From Cymbomonas tetramitiformis (taxonomy: Eukaryota; Chlorophyta; Pyramimonadophyceae; Pyramimonadales; Pyramimonadaceae): a DNA stretch of 33,601 bases. The translations under genes and the position numbers were made by a program. The notes under the pieces are model-generated. The model worked only from the letters and a program-made list of their open reading frames with translations, did no database searches and had not been told where the DNA came from. Position 1 is the first letter of the stretch; each line of letters starts with the position of its first letter. Below are positions 19,375 to 28,582 of this stretch, piece by piece. The stretch lies in assembly GCA_001247695.2 (NCBI GenBank), contig LGRX02009817.1, positions 1 through 33,601 of the forward strand, read 5' to 3'.

Positions 19375-20763
19375 CTACCTTAGTCTCGTCCTTGAACGGG
19401 ATGGCGAAGGTCGCATGTGCTCCTCCTCCATGGTAGCCTTTGATGTCCTGCGGCTTGTTGGCGAAGCAATAGCTGCATATCTCCTCACCACGTTGCGCAT
19501 CTCCTCCCAGTTCTCCTCAGTGAACTCGGGATGTCCTCCAAAGGTGGCATTGAGCTCGGTATCCAGCCACGCGGCCTCGTCCTTGGTGACCCTGGTTGTG
19601 CCCCCTGGCTGTAACGTGTCCAGCACCGTGTGCGGAAGCACCTCGTCTCGCTCTGCCACCATAGCCTCCCACCCAGTGTCCCATTGGCGCGAAGACCTCT
19701 GGTCCTCCCAGGCGGTCCTGGAAGATCTGCTTGGCGAGTTCGAGCATGAGCCCACCGCCAGCATGCCCTGAAACTCCCCAGGGGCCACAGCGGCCACCCA
19801 AGCAGCCACCACGAGCAACAGCAAAAGTTTCAAAATTCTGCTGGTCCCCACTGGTTTGACTGGAGGGTGAAGGGTCAGTATGCAAGTCAGCATCCTCCAC
19901 CCCCCTTGCATACGGCCCAGGCCTCCTCCCGCAGACACGTAGACTACCAGTGCCAAGACTGACGCCACATAGACGCAGTGGGCCACCCGGTAGCAAGCGG
20001 CTGTGAACCGCAGGCGTCGCAGCCTGGCGGCAAAACGCGGCTTCTGCATGCGCCGAGGGACAGCTGCCAGCGTGGCCGGACCTGCTGCCGAGATTCGCTG
20101 GGCGATTGTCAGCGCACGGCTCACTCGAGCTCCAAGCGCAGTGGACGCGCCTCTATCGCAAACCAAGCAGGAGCCTGGCAACCCATGGCTCATCATAACG
20201 TGGGCGCCAACCACCAAGATGCACCCCAGCGTACTGACCACGTGCGTGAAGTTCATGACGAGCATGGCGAGCCCAAACCGTAGAAATGGCACGTACCACA
20301 GCCCGCGCTGGACATGGTGGAGCCCGGTTACCTTAAAGGCCCTCACGACCAGCAACAGCAGGTGCCTAGCCAGCTCTAACAGCACATGCAGATGTGCCTG
20401 ATGATGCGCCCATGGCTCGAGCGGCGCAGTATGTATGGCCCACAATGTGCGCGCCATGACTCTGCGGGGCACCCCAGTGCGGCATGCCCAGACGGCTACG
20501 ACCTCACCAAGGCACCTGGATACCTCCATGGCCATCCACACGACCATCACTGCAAAGTGAGGCAGCTGCGGCCATTGCAAGCGCGCGAACACCCCCACGA
20601 GCAGGAAGCACACCTGAGTGCGCTTCGCCCACCGTCCATCGGCGGGCTGTGTGCCCGGCTGTACGCCGGGGCTGCTTCTCAGTGGCGGGCGCGCCGGGCT
20701 GCAGCCGGCCCGGTGCCCCCTTGAAAAGGCCCCAGTGCGCTCTCCCTTCTTCTCTCCTCCCAA
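19375..20763 (-). CDS. Membrane-segment-rich region joined to the RT N-terminus
   Basis: 462-residue frame from TTG to a stop caused by an indel within RT. An arginine/proline-rich start is followed by about five or six hydrophobic stretches: residues around 50-61, 68-92, 125-143, 158-192, 258-278 and 308-328, the last with LKLLLLLVVAAWVAAVAP. Arginine-rich loops lie between them. From about residue 370 the frame carries RT-proximal sequence (NATFGGHPEF, RRYAAIA), so the membrane part appears fused to pol. A second frame near 19700 reads more protein-like, so further indels are likely. The ORF1 stop TGA (20783-20785) and a TGATGA precede it, with an ATGATG at about 20773 in another frame. An env-like or membrane-anchoring role is possible but there is no recognisable family. 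Confidence 0.5.
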   Translation of the reverse strand: MGGEKKGERTGAFSRGHRAGCSPARPPLRSSPGVQPGTQPADGRWAKRTQVCFLLVGVFARLQWPQLPHFAVMVVWMAMEVSRCLGEVVAVWACRTGVPRRVMARTLWAIHTAPLEPWAHHQAHLHVLLELARHLLLLVVRAFKVTGLHHVQRGLWYVPFLRFGLAMLVMNFTHVVSTLGCILVVGAHVMMSHGLPGSCLVCDRGASTALGARVSRALTIAQRISAAGPATLAAVPRRMQKPRFAARLRRLRFTAACYRVAHCVYVASVLALVVYVSAGGGLGRMQGGWRMLTCILTLHPPVKPVGTSRILKLLLLLVVAAWVAAVAPGEFQGMLAVGSCSNSPSRSSRTAWEDQRSSRQWDTGWEAMVAERDEVLPHTVLDTLQPGGTTRVTKDEAAWLDTELNATFGGHPEFTEENWEEMRNVVRRYAAIASPTSRRTSKATMEEEHMRPSPSRSRTRLR

Positions 20764-20784
20764 CGTTCATCATAACTTAGGCGC

Positions 20785-23124
20785 TCATAGGAAGTACGCG
20801 GCGCGCTGCTGCCTGCATGTCGACCGCGAGCTGCTCCATGATGCTGGGTCTCCCTCCTGGGGCTCAAAGATCTCCTCCTGCGCTCGCCAGCCCGTGGCGA
20901 GCGCTGCTGCACGGGCCTCGCGGTCACACAGACTCTGCGGGCTTGTTGCAAGATGGCCGTCACGTCGGGTGTCGGTGCGCGCAACGCGGCCACTGGATCG
21001 CTCTGGGCTGCTGTGCGCTGTGGAGCCCCGGGTTGGCGATGGCACGAGCGAAGTGGCCTCCTGCTCCGGTGCAGCCGGAGGCATAGCTCCAGTCCGCTGC
21101 GTGCAGACTGAATGCGTCGGGGACCTTAGAATGTCGTGGACTGACTGGTGCTCGGACCGCTGTGCCATGTTGCACTCTAAGCCCCTGGACCGTGTCCCGC
21201 TGAGAGCTTGGCCAGAGCAGTGTTCCCGCGTAGGTGCAGCTCGTGCACCACCACGACCATCAAGCCCAGGGCAGTCTGACCCAAGCGTGCTCATCCTTGC
21301 AGTCGCGCGAGCAGTGCGAGGTCGCTCTTCATACTCTCTGATGATCTCCTCTGATGATCTGATGATCTCCTGGCGCGCCCTTATCGACTCTGTGAGAGCC
21401 GCCATGGTGACGTTGTTCGCTGCGACCTCGGCGCGCCCTCGCGCCAAATCAGCAGCCAATCCAACAAATCTCTCACTGATGACCTCCACGTCCTCATCAG
21501 AACTCTCCGTCTGCGGCGACGGCGTTCTTGTGCGACACGTGTGGGTGCCCGCACCCGCAGCAGCTGCGAGGTCGGGCGAGTGTCTCGAGACGCTGCCAAC
21601 TTCCTCCTCACCTCCTGCATGGGAATCATCATCCCCCACGATTGGGTCCAAGCACCGCATGAAGTCGTTGCGCAGGTGCTCGTGTACCTCTGCTCGCTGT
21701 GCTTCAGCCAGCAACGTAGGGCCTACCAGGGATGTGAACGCCGACAATGGCTCCCGATGCATCACGGCCACCTTGTTCCAGGTCTCCCAGCTGCAGCAGT
21801 CGAACTTACGTGTCCCAGAGGAAAGGTACTCCAAGGTGAACACCATCTCGTCGGGTCCCCGCTCACGGTAATAGCGATGATCCTCAAAGAGGTAGTAGAC
21901 GGCCTTGGACTGGGCGTTGGCTCGGGTCTTGAACACACGCAGAGTGCCTTGCTGTGGACCATCATTCAAATGGCTCCTGGCTATCTCCACGAGTTGTGTG
22001 CGATGGACAAGGTGCTCCATGTGCTTCTGTATGGTGCCCAGGAGTCCTCCCGTGTAGCCTTTCGACTGCCCGCCCAGAGGCAAAAACTCTCCCCGTTGCC
22101 CCACCCCTGCGGAGGAGGAGTACCTGTGTAGTGTCTTGTTGCTGAGTTGCTGCGTGTGCACTCCCTTCCCTCGCTGTGCATAGGGCTTCCCAAGCTGGAA
22201 CTCGATCTTGCCCTTGAAACAACGGTATTTGATGAGGAAGACTGTCTGTCCGTGCAATGCCGCGAACTCTGAGATCCCCTCCGGATTCAGCCAGTCGGCT
22301 TCTCCAGCGGTGTTCTCGCTGCGGGTGGGTGACTCTGGCTCGTAAGTGCCCTGGAACACCGACGTGTGATATTCTAGCTTCGCAGGGTCGAAGGCTCCAT
22401 TGGGCCAGGTTTGATGCTTCAGGCGAAGCGGAGCTGAGGATGGCGGCGGCGTGGAGCCAGATGGTCCTGCCTCATCTCCTCTGACCATCTTCTGTGTCCT
22501 GAGAGTCTTGTGTGTGCGTACCGGAGGGTTCCTCCTGGCCCCATAGGTGTTCAGCGCGTCACGTGCTTGTTCCTCCGTCTTGCATGCACCAAGCATTACT
22601 CTGGCGTTGTCCCCCAAGTGTAGGTACTCCACGGCGGCGGCGTTCGTGCTGAACACCTCACCATCGCCTCCTTCCCCATCGGTCACTGGGTAGAACTTCC
22701 CCACCTTGTCAGCTGCGTCTGACAGCGTGAGCTGTGGGACAACCTTTACGCCCAGGTTCTCCACACCAGCCACCTCCTTATCATACTTCACCTTCAGACG
22801 AGCTCGAAGGTCAGTGATGTCCACTCGCTGCACGTACTTCAGGTGCTGGTATTGCCAACGCTGATCCTTCTCGTAGTAAAAGGGCAGCTGGAACTCGCCA
22901 GTCACCTTTCCCATGGGGCTCACGTTGGTGGCACCCTCCATGGTGTGACGTACCATGCGCTCCATGAGATCCCACTGGGCGCGAGTGTGCTCGCTGAGCA
23001 CGCAGAACTGGCGTGCCACCTTGTCCCACATGAGCTTGCCCGTCACGACCCCTGGGTAAAAATAATCTGGTGGGTGTTGAGGGCCTCCTGGACACTCGCC
23101 ATTGTGTACCTCCCAGCTTCCCAA
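20785..23124 (-). CDS. C-terminal part of ORF1 (unknown function), copy B
   Basis: About 770 residues; genuine similarity to copy A begins near 23078 (YPGVVTGKLMWDKVARQF). It belongs to the ORF1 polyprotein and is cut off from the protease part by a 5-nt length difference at about 23055-23070, where copy A reads through. The first half is rich in basic and aromatic residues with no recognised domain. A predicted coiled coil (RQEIIRSSEEIIREYEER) and a long Ser/Thr/Pro/Arg-rich tail follow. The frame ends at TGA 20783-20785, which should be the true ORF1 stop. The listed start is only the first possible codon in this frame. Confidence 0.65.
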   Translation of the reverse strand: MGSWEVHNGECPGGPQHPPDYFYPGVVTGKLMWDKVARQFCVLSEHTRAQWDLMERMVRHTMEGATNVSPMGKVTGEFQLPFYYEKDQRWQYQHLKYVQRVDITDLRARLKVKYDKEVAGVENLGVKVVPQLTLSDAADKVGKFYPVTDGEGGDGEVFSTNAAAVEYLHLGDNARVMLGACKTEEQARDALNTYGARRNPPVRTHKTLRTQKMVRGDEAGPSGSTPPPSSAPLRLKHQTWPNGAFDPAKLEYHTSVFQGTYEPESPTRSENTAGEADWLNPEGISEFAALHGQTVFLIKYRCFKGKIEFQLGKPYAQRGKGVHTQQLSNKTLHRYSSSAGVGQRGEFLPLGGQSKGYTGGLLGTIQKHMEHLVHRTQLVEIARSHLNDGPQQGTLRVFKTRANAQSKAVYYLFEDHRYYRERGPDEMVFTLEYLSSGTRKFDCCSWETWNKVAVMHREPLSAFTSLVGPTLLAEAQRAEVHEHLRNDFMRCLDPIVGDDDSHAGGEEEVGSVSRHSPDLAAAAGAGTHTCRTRTPSPQTESSDEDVEVISERFVGLAADLARGRAEVAANNVTMAALTESIRARQEIIRSSEEIIREYEERPRTARATARMSTLGSDCPGLDGRGGARAAPTREHCSGQALSGTRSRGLECNMAQRSEHQSVHDILRSPTHSVCTQRTGAMPPAAPEQEATSLVPSPTRGSTAHSSPERSSGRVARTDTRRDGHLATSPQSLCDREARAAALATGWRAQEEIFEPQEGDPASWSSSRSTCRQQRAAYFL

Positions 23125-25901
23125 TGGGCACCACAGTCAGGAAGCGGGACCTGGTCGTTGTCCTTCCTGTGACTCGCCCTCGTGGTCCAGGCTTCTGAGG
23201 GTATCTTCGTCTCCTTGTCAACCTTCTGGTCCACCAACGTGAAGTCGGGCCACAGTAACTCCGTCTCCAAGATGGTCTTCCATTCTCCACAACGCGAGAA
23301 CTTGACCTGCACAAATCCTGCGTCCACTCCGCTTCCATTGCCCTCTTCACAGAGTGTGCACAAGCGAGCATAGCCCGTGCGGTCGATGTACAGGCGCTGC
23401 TGAGACCAGCTGCTCTCCTTGTCTTGATAATCCCATGGGTTCATTGCCATGCCCACCCATGGCTGTACACTGGCCAACTTGTAGTCAGCTTCGCTCTCGG
23501 CCTCTTGCTCCTGCGTGAGGTCTGGATAGCGAGGATCTGTCTGAGTCGTGGCCAGGCTGGCTGGCATGACGGACTCCGTCTCGGCTGGCTCTTCAACACT
23601 GGCCCACTCGCTTCTGGTCGCCACGTTGGCTTCCCGCTGGCTGCGTGATGTCGCTTGTAGCAGGCCCAACATCTGGCCCGTTATGGACGTACCGGGCACC
23701 GGTGGTTCGAACGTTGAGCTATCGGCGTGCAAGTTGACCCGCCCAGTGAGTTCGACTCGCATCAGTGAACTGGGTTTCAAGAAGCCCGCCTCCACCATGG
23801 ACTGGCAACGCGCATCGAGCCTCTCCCTCTCCTCCGAGTTGAACCTTCTCAGTCTCATCTCCTCTAGCCATGATGCCAGGAGGTCCACCAGCTCGGGGTG
23901 GTTTCGTGAGAATGCACAAGGTGCAGGTGCACACCTTTCTCCTGAGAGGGCCAGACGGTCCTCTCCCCTTGTGTCTGGAAACACCGCCTCACGTGGAGGT
24001 GGAGCGCAGCCTTCAAAGGCGGGGGCAAGAGTGCGCGCTAGCGTAGCACCGTCGTCGAAGATCTCAGTCGCCAGGCACACCCTGGGGTCTTCGTTCCGCT
24101 TGCTCCTCGCATCAACGGGCGGCGTCAGCTCGATCAACGGCAGCGTGACCTTCTCCCTCATGCCCAGTGACACCGCGGCCTCAGAGGTGGCGATGCCTCG
24201 GTAGAGGTCGATGGTCAGCTTGAGTGCGTTCTTCAGGGGTCCCGTGCCCACCAAGAAATCCCACGTGGTGTCGTTGGTGTATGTGACAAAGGCATGGAGC
24301 CGATGCAGAGTCATGTATGGCGTGCCCGCGGCGAGGACCACATCCACGTAGCAGTACTTGGTGAACTCTGCAGGGCTGCCGTCACATCTGGCCACTCTGG
24401 CCCCCGTCTCCGCATCGAAGATGGTCAAGCCAAGCCTGTTGACTGTTCTGATGGGGATGATGTTGCAGTTGCCTCCAGTGTCCAGAAGTAGCGCTTTGTA
24501 CAACATGAGCAGACCCCCAGAGGCCACCAGAGCCATCCCTTGTGACAAAGACTCGTTCAAAAGCTTGCACACAGGCTGGACCTGCGCCATGGCGGTGAGC
24601 TGCTCTTCCGTAAGGCCGCTGAGCATCTTCTTTTTCAACAGCTCGTATGCTTTGGCCTCCATGGTCCCTGCGTGTAGCTCGCCCCTCTCGCTGAAGTCCT
24701 TCACCCCGAAGTTCTCCTGGACAGTGGCCGCTGCAGCAGTTACGCGCACCGTGGTTCTCCCCTTCCTGGGCTGCTCCACCGTGTCCTCCGGCATCTCGTC
24801 CAGAGGAATCTCCTCCTCGTCGCTGTCGTCGCCAGACTCCATGCCTGGGCAATCGGCATCCCCGTCGCTGTCGTGATTATTGTCTCTGCCGATGTCCTGA
24901 CAGTCTGCTGCTAAGGCTGTCGGCATGGGGAGCTGATCGGTCTCAGCTAGCTCCACCAGGGTTTCCACACCCCTGGAAGCTGTTATACGACCCTCTGCCA
25001 CGAGTCCAGCAGCTAGTTTACGGAAAGCCGCTCCTAGACTCTTGATCACGGAAGCCATGAGCTGTACCTTCCTCTGCATCTCGTCCGCCGCAGGCGCCAT
25101 GGGCACCTGTGCGTCGGCCTCGTACTCTTCAGGTGTCTTCACTGGGAAGCCCCTCATGCGTTGAGTGCTGCCCAGGGCTACCGCTGGGGCTGCTGTGAGC
25201 TCGGACTCTGCACCCTTGCACAGTGTCTCGGGGAGTGCCCCCCAAACCCAAGGTGTCGAGTGCGCTCGAGAGTGCTTCTTCACCCATCTCCTCGGCCATT
25301 GCTGAGAGTAAGTTGGTTGGAGAGCCAGATGGCGCTCCTGCTCCTGCGCTGCCACGGTGGTGCACATGTGTATCGGCGATGTACGTCTCCCTCTCCGCGA
25401 CGCGCGCTGCGACTGGCTCCTCGTCGGAGCCCTCGTCCTCGGACAGTACCTGCGATTCACACTGCCCGCACGACTGGCAGTCTTCCGGGCAGCCACCATG
25501 CCCTGGTACTCAGCCTTCAACGCTTCAGGGTTGCCAGTGGCGCCCTTCTGCTTGTCCTCTGGTGTCTGCTTGGCTCGGTACTTGTCTTTCTCGTCGTTGG
25601 ACAGCTGCTGCCAGTCCGTCACCAGGATGCCCCAGTCGGAGCTCTTGAAGCGGTTCTTCAAGTTGTACATGCGCAGGGCGGCATTCTCCGCGTCCCACCA
25701 CTTGCTGGAACCATGTCTGCTCTCGTGGAACCCGGCAGGCATCTTGACGTGTTTGTAGCCGCTCCTGCACTGCTCAGGATCGGACTCGTGCCAGCCCCCT
25801 CCAAAGCAGCGTAAGCACTTGGGCTTGCTTGTCGTTCGTACGAGTGCCCTCCGCTGGCAGCGGCGTCTTGTTGTAGGAGATCTTCTTGGTTCTTTCGGCA
25901 A
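23043..25901 (-). CDS. Zinc knuckle and aspartic protease part of ORF1, copy B
   Basis: About 950 residues; true coding starts near 25830, just after a frameshift that separates it from gag. Features in order: zinc-knuckle variant CLRCFGGGWHESDPEQC; a basic KWWDAEN...W-x2-LSNDEKDKYR segment weakly like an HMG box; an acidic stretch (SGDDSDEEEIPLDEMPED); a retropepsin with LLLDTGGNCNIIP (plus-strand 24455-24490) and downstream FLVGTG. Then comes a long region with a CTLC...C cysteine cluster. The protease would mature Gag and Pol. Copy A keeps the same residues in one unbroken frame. The stop at 23043 results from a local 5-nt insertion and is not the natural end. Confidence 0.75.
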   Translation of the reverse strand: MPKEPRRSPTTRRRCQRRALVRTTSKPKCLRCFGGGWHESDPEQCRSGYKHVKMPAGFHESRHGSSKWWDAENAALRMYNLKNRFKSSDWGILVTDWQQLSNDEKDKYRAKQTPEDKQKGATGNPEALKAEYQGMVAARKTASRAGSVNRRYCPRTRAPTRSQSQRASRRGRRTSPIHMCTTVAAQEQERHLALQPTYSQQWPRRWVKKHSRAHSTPWVWGALPETLCKGAESELTAAPAVALGSTQRMRGFPVKTPEEYEADAQVPMAPAADEMQRKVQLMASVIKSLGAAFRKLAAGLVAEGRITASRGVETLVELAETDQLPMPTALAADCQDIGRDNNHDSDGDADCPGMESGDDSDEEEIPLDEMPEDTVEQPRKGRTTVRVTAAAATVQENFGVKDFSERGELHAGTMEAKAYELLKKKMLSGLTEEQLTAMAQVQPVCKLLNESLSQGMALVASGGLLMLYKALLLDTGGNCNIIPIRTVNRLGLTIFDAETGARVARCDGSPAEFTKYCYVDVVLAAGTPYMTLHRLHAFVTYTNDTTWDFLVGTGPLKNALKLTIDLYRGIATSEAAVSLGMREKVTLPLIELTPPVDARSKRNEDPRVCLATEIFDDGATLARTLAPAFEGCAPPPREAVFPDTRGEDRLALSGERCAPAPCAFSRNHPELVDLLASWLEEMRLRRFNSEERERLDARCQSMVEAGFLKPSSLMRVELTGRVNLHADSSTFEPPVPGTSITGQMLGLLQATSRSQREANVATRSEWASVEEPAETESVMPASLATTQTDPRYPDLTQEQEAESEADYKLASVQPWVGMAMNPWDYQDKESSWSQQRLYIDRTGYARLCTLCEEGNGSGVDAGFVQVKFSRCGEWKTILETELLWPDFTLVDQKVDKETKIPSEAWTTRASHRKDNDQVPLPDCGAHWEAGRYTMASVQEALNTHQIIFTQGS

Positions 25902-27162
25902 CGTTCACCTCCTTCTTCATCTTCTTGGAAGGCGGTGTCTCCGCCTTCTTGCTGCTCTCTAGCTCGCCTGGCTGCCCTTCCCCAGCGGACTCAATCTTCT
26001 TGATCGAGTTCTTTATCGCCTTGAGGTCGAGGCCATGTCGACGAGCCTCCCAGGTAGAGTACTGGCAGCCACACCGCCTGGTAATCTCCTGAAGGAAGGT
26101 GAGGATCCAAGACTCCGCGTCGCCCTTGAGCTTGTCCTGAACCTCGATGATGGACTCCAGGTCCTTCCAGGTCACCCGATTGGGTGGCGGGAACTGTGCC
26201 CGCAGTTGCTCCTTCACCCGTGTCTGGAAGACCTTGATGCGCAGGTTTTCTACGCAGTCCTCGATGAAGGTGCGCAGCTCCTCGTCGCTCAGCACCTTCC
26301 CAGTGTTGAGCTGCATCTCCCTGCGTTGACACATCTTCATGTATGTTAGCCCATCCTGCCCCACCTCCTGCGGCTTCTGTGTCAACAGATCCACTTTCTC
26401 TTGCGTTCCCTTCATCATAAACTTCTTGTCAAGGGCAGCGATAAAACCCCTGAGCGCGTAGAAGTACTGCGTGTCACGGGTGCCATCATGTCCCGTCAAG
26501 CCTTTCAGCGAAGTTCCATCAGTCAGATAGTCGTTGGAAACCTCCCCTTGGGCGTCTTGGTTCGTCACTGGCCTCGCTATCACCCACGTGGTACCAGCAT
26601 TCATTTCGTTAAAAGGGGGCCTAGCACACGGGATGGTACCCTCGAGTGGGCCATGTTCACTAGTGTCTTTGAGGACTCGGTCCATGTTGGAGGCCACTAC
26701 ACCCCCTTTCTCATAATTCTCACGCCACCAGCTGAGAGTTTGCGAATTCTCGCCAGCCAGACATGCAGGGATGATATCCCACAGATACTCAAAGTCAGGA
26801 GGTGTCTCTCTCAGGGTCTTGATCTGCGCATCGGTGAGCGTGCCAGCCCCGGACCTGAGCCTCCTTCTGACGTTGGCGTTGTGCTGCCGCACAAAATTCT
26901 CGCACATGTCGGCGAACTCCCTCAGAAACTTGGGATGGTCTTCCTCCTTGGTGCCCGTGTAGATGGGCAGCGTACCAAGGTTGATGCGCGCGGAGTCAGT
27001 GTACTCCATTTCCTCCTCGAATATCACCAACGGCTCTTGGGCTTGGACCTGAGGTTGCACTGGTGCTTGGGCTTGGACCTGAGGTTGCACTGGTGCTTGG
27101 ACCTCGGGCTGACCTCTGGCAGCCCCTTCCTCTTCTTCCAGCTCTGTGAAGTGCTGGCTCAC
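25774..27162 (-). CDS. gag: Gag of copy B, frameshifted at its 3' end
   Basis: 462 residues from a GTG; the last ~15 residues are out of frame. The N-terminus is glutamine/proline-rich with a tandem repeat (QVQAQAPVQP). A helical capsid-like region follows (FLREFADMCENFVRQHNANV, WWRENYEKGG, FEDCVENLRIK-type helices), then a lysine-rich tail before the zinc knuckle. A 4-bp duplication (CTTGCTTG on the plus strand, 25824-25831; single CTTG in copy A) shifts the frame just before the zinc knuckle. The first ATG in frame is at 27009, but similarity to copy A extends upstream to near 27240, right after a TGA in the leader. Initiation is therefore non-AUG or needs splicing. Confidence 0.75.
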   Translation of the reverse strand: MSQHFTELEEEEGAARGQPEVQAPVQPQVQAQAPVQPQVQAQEPLVIFEEEMEYTDSARINLGTLPIYTGTKEEDHPKFLREFADMCENFVRQHNANVRRRLRSGAGTLTDAQIKTLRETPPDFEYLWDIIPACLAGENSQTLSWWRENYEKGGVVASNMDRVLKDTSEHGPLEGTIPCARPPFNEMNAGTTWVIARPVTNQDAQGEVSNDYLTDGTSLKGLTGHDGTRDTQYFYALRGFIAALDKKFMMKGTQEKVDLLTQKPQEVGQDGLTYMKMCQRREMQLNTGKVLSDEELRTFIEDCVENLRIKVFQTRVKEQLRAQFPPPNRVTWKDLESIIEVQDKLKGDAESWILTFLQEITRRCGCQYSTWEARRHGLDLKAIKNSIKKIESAGEGQPGELESSKKAETPPSKKMKKEVNVAERTKKISYNKTPLPAEGTRTNDKQAQVLTLLWRGLARVRS

Positions 27163-27259
27163 CCGTATCGCTCTCTGGGTACGCCTCTCTGCCCTTTGCT
27201 GCTTCTGACGGTCAGTACTGGATTCCGTTGCTATTTTCCCGGTGGAGAGGAGATGCTGG

Positions 27260-27912
27260 TGTGAAGGCTCTTTTCACTCCACACTTCCAAGCTTACCAGT
27301 ACGGATAAATCCGTCCCTGGCTTCACCTTTCAGTGCTTTGCTCTAAGTAGCAATCACTGCCAGGATAATCTCGTTCATAAATGGTGTGCATAGTTTCGTC
27401 TGTGACTTGACCCTGTCTTGCACTGCTTCTTCTAGATGTTCTGCAAGGTTGCCTCAGCCCTCAGTGTGCCTGGTCAGTACAGCAACTCGGAAGAATGCCA
27501 GCATGGGTCAAGTTGTCGCAAAGAACGCTGGCGTGATGGTGGACACTGACAGCCCTGTTTCGCTCTACGCCTTCAGGCGTACCAGTACGGATGAATCCGT
27601 CCCTGGCTTTACCGTCTGGTGCTTCGCTCCAGCAGGATGTCACTCCCCGAAACAGCCCAGCATATAATTCTCAACGCTGCAACCATAGTAGACAATAGAC
27701 ACCGGGTTCCGCTCTGATCGCTGTCGCTGTACTTTGCAAGACTGGTGAACTTCGAGTGCCACAACAGTCTGTTTCCCTCAACCTCTTCCAAGGCTTACCA
27801 GTACGGATAAATCCGTCCCTGGCATCACCATTCAGAAGTCTCGTTCTTCAGGACTGCTGATGCACTCTCAGAATTACAGACGACATGTCTGTAATATGGC
27901 TCATTTTTGTTT
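27260..27912 (-). other. 5' leader of copy B
   Basis: Conserved counterpart of 5580-6214. It has no gene, three hairpin repeats, and the same sequence (AAACAAAAATGAGCC on the minus strand) immediately inside repeat X. Confidence 0.6.
27296..27822 (-). repeat. Three leader hairpin repeats, copy B
   Basis: Copies at 27296-27320, 27582-27606 and 27798-27822, with the same stem as in copy A. Loops are TTTA, TTCA and TTTA. The spacing (286 and 216 bp) closely matches copy A (281 and 217 bp), so number and spacing are both kept. Confidence 0.75.
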
Positions 27913-28295
27913 TGTAAAAGACTGTTAATTACAGTTCTGACACTATCGCACAAGAGCAAGTTCCACAAATGTATATCTTTACAAGCAGAAGAATGCTGTA
28001 TCTCATAAATTATATCATAACACTGCTGTTTTCGCGGTCTAAGCGAGTCCTGGCTATTTTCGGAATCACTGTTACGAAGGCAAAACAAAAATGAGCGTCT
28101 GCCTCACTCTCGCACGCCGCCCTACTTATTCTCACTATCTCTTAAAAGTGTAACACCCGCTTATCTTTCCGTATCTCTTCACTGTCATAACTCCTCACGC
28201 GTACCGTACAGCGCGTGTCATATGTTCGTCACAGAGACTGCTACAGCAAGTGTCACAACCCGGCTGAGGTACACGCTAAGCCGTGGTTTGTGACA
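27913..28295 (-). repeat. Terminal repeat X, 5' copy (X1) of copy B
   Basis: 383 bp, TG...CA, about 97% identical to 12916-13303. It is followed outside by AGGAACTG, whose AGGA matches the other end of the element. No Y repeat is present on either side. Confidence 0.9.
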
Positions 28296-28296
28296 A

Positions 28297-28359
28297 GGAA
28301 CTGTTGGGAATTAAACCCAAGCTGAGCGGGGTGAGCCCCAATACTCAGACTACAGTCCC
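28297..28359 (-). repeat. tRNA-like folded repeat, copy 1
   Basis: On the minus strand: 7-bp terminal stem GGGACTG/CAGTTCC (one G-U); a middle hairpin with CTGAG/CTCAG and GGGG-CTCA-CCCC; and a T-arm-like TTGGG-TTTAATT-CCCAA (5-bp stem, 7-nt loop). GGTTTAATTCC differs from a pol III B-box at one key position. It is too short (63 nt) for a normal tRNA: one arm is missing and the middle loop has 4 nt. Possibly a SINE-like or decayed tRNA-related unit. It abuts the copy B insertion site. Confidence 0.5.
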
Positions 28360-28582
28360 GAAAAATATCACTCTGTTTTGGCACACCGTTCCAAGCGCAT
28401 CGTTCCCTCACTGCGTGTTGAATCGCAGTCCGGGTTGTATCTTGTTTCCCTATCAAAAGTGCAGCAAACGGGATGGTATGTTCCCTTCTATTATGTAATA
28501 CTAGACGGTCGCAAATCCTTCCGCAAAAGGGGAATAGTTTCCTCTTCAGCAGCGGTACTTGTATCCCCACCCCCCCCCTCCC

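Larger units (their letters stand above)
12694..28295 (-). mobile_element. Ty3/gypsy-like retrotransposon copy B encoding two methyltransferase-like domains and a PHD finger
   Basis: About 15.6 kb. Minus-strand order: repeat X (28295-27913), leader, gag, protease, unknown region, membrane-rich region, RT, RNase H, cytosine methyltransferase, integrase, PHD, second methyltransferase, polypurine tract, repeat Y, repeat X, repeat Y. AGGA occurs just outside both ends (12690-12693 and 28296-28299), a candidate 4-bp target duplication. Reading frames are broken by several small indels, so this copy is probably not autonomous. The domain order RT-RH-IN is that of the gypsy group, with the cytosine methyltransferase inserted between RNase H and integrase. 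Confidence 0.8.

Noticed and set aside
20618..21871. 417-residue plus-strand frame as a gene
   Set aside because: Antisense shadow of the ORF1 tail; Ser/Arg-rich, and the minus frame continues the conserved element protein.
28297..28359. Functional tRNA gene
   Set aside because: Only two internal hairpins, 63 nt, a 4-nt middle loop and a T-loop lacking the conserved C; no anticodon can be assigned.
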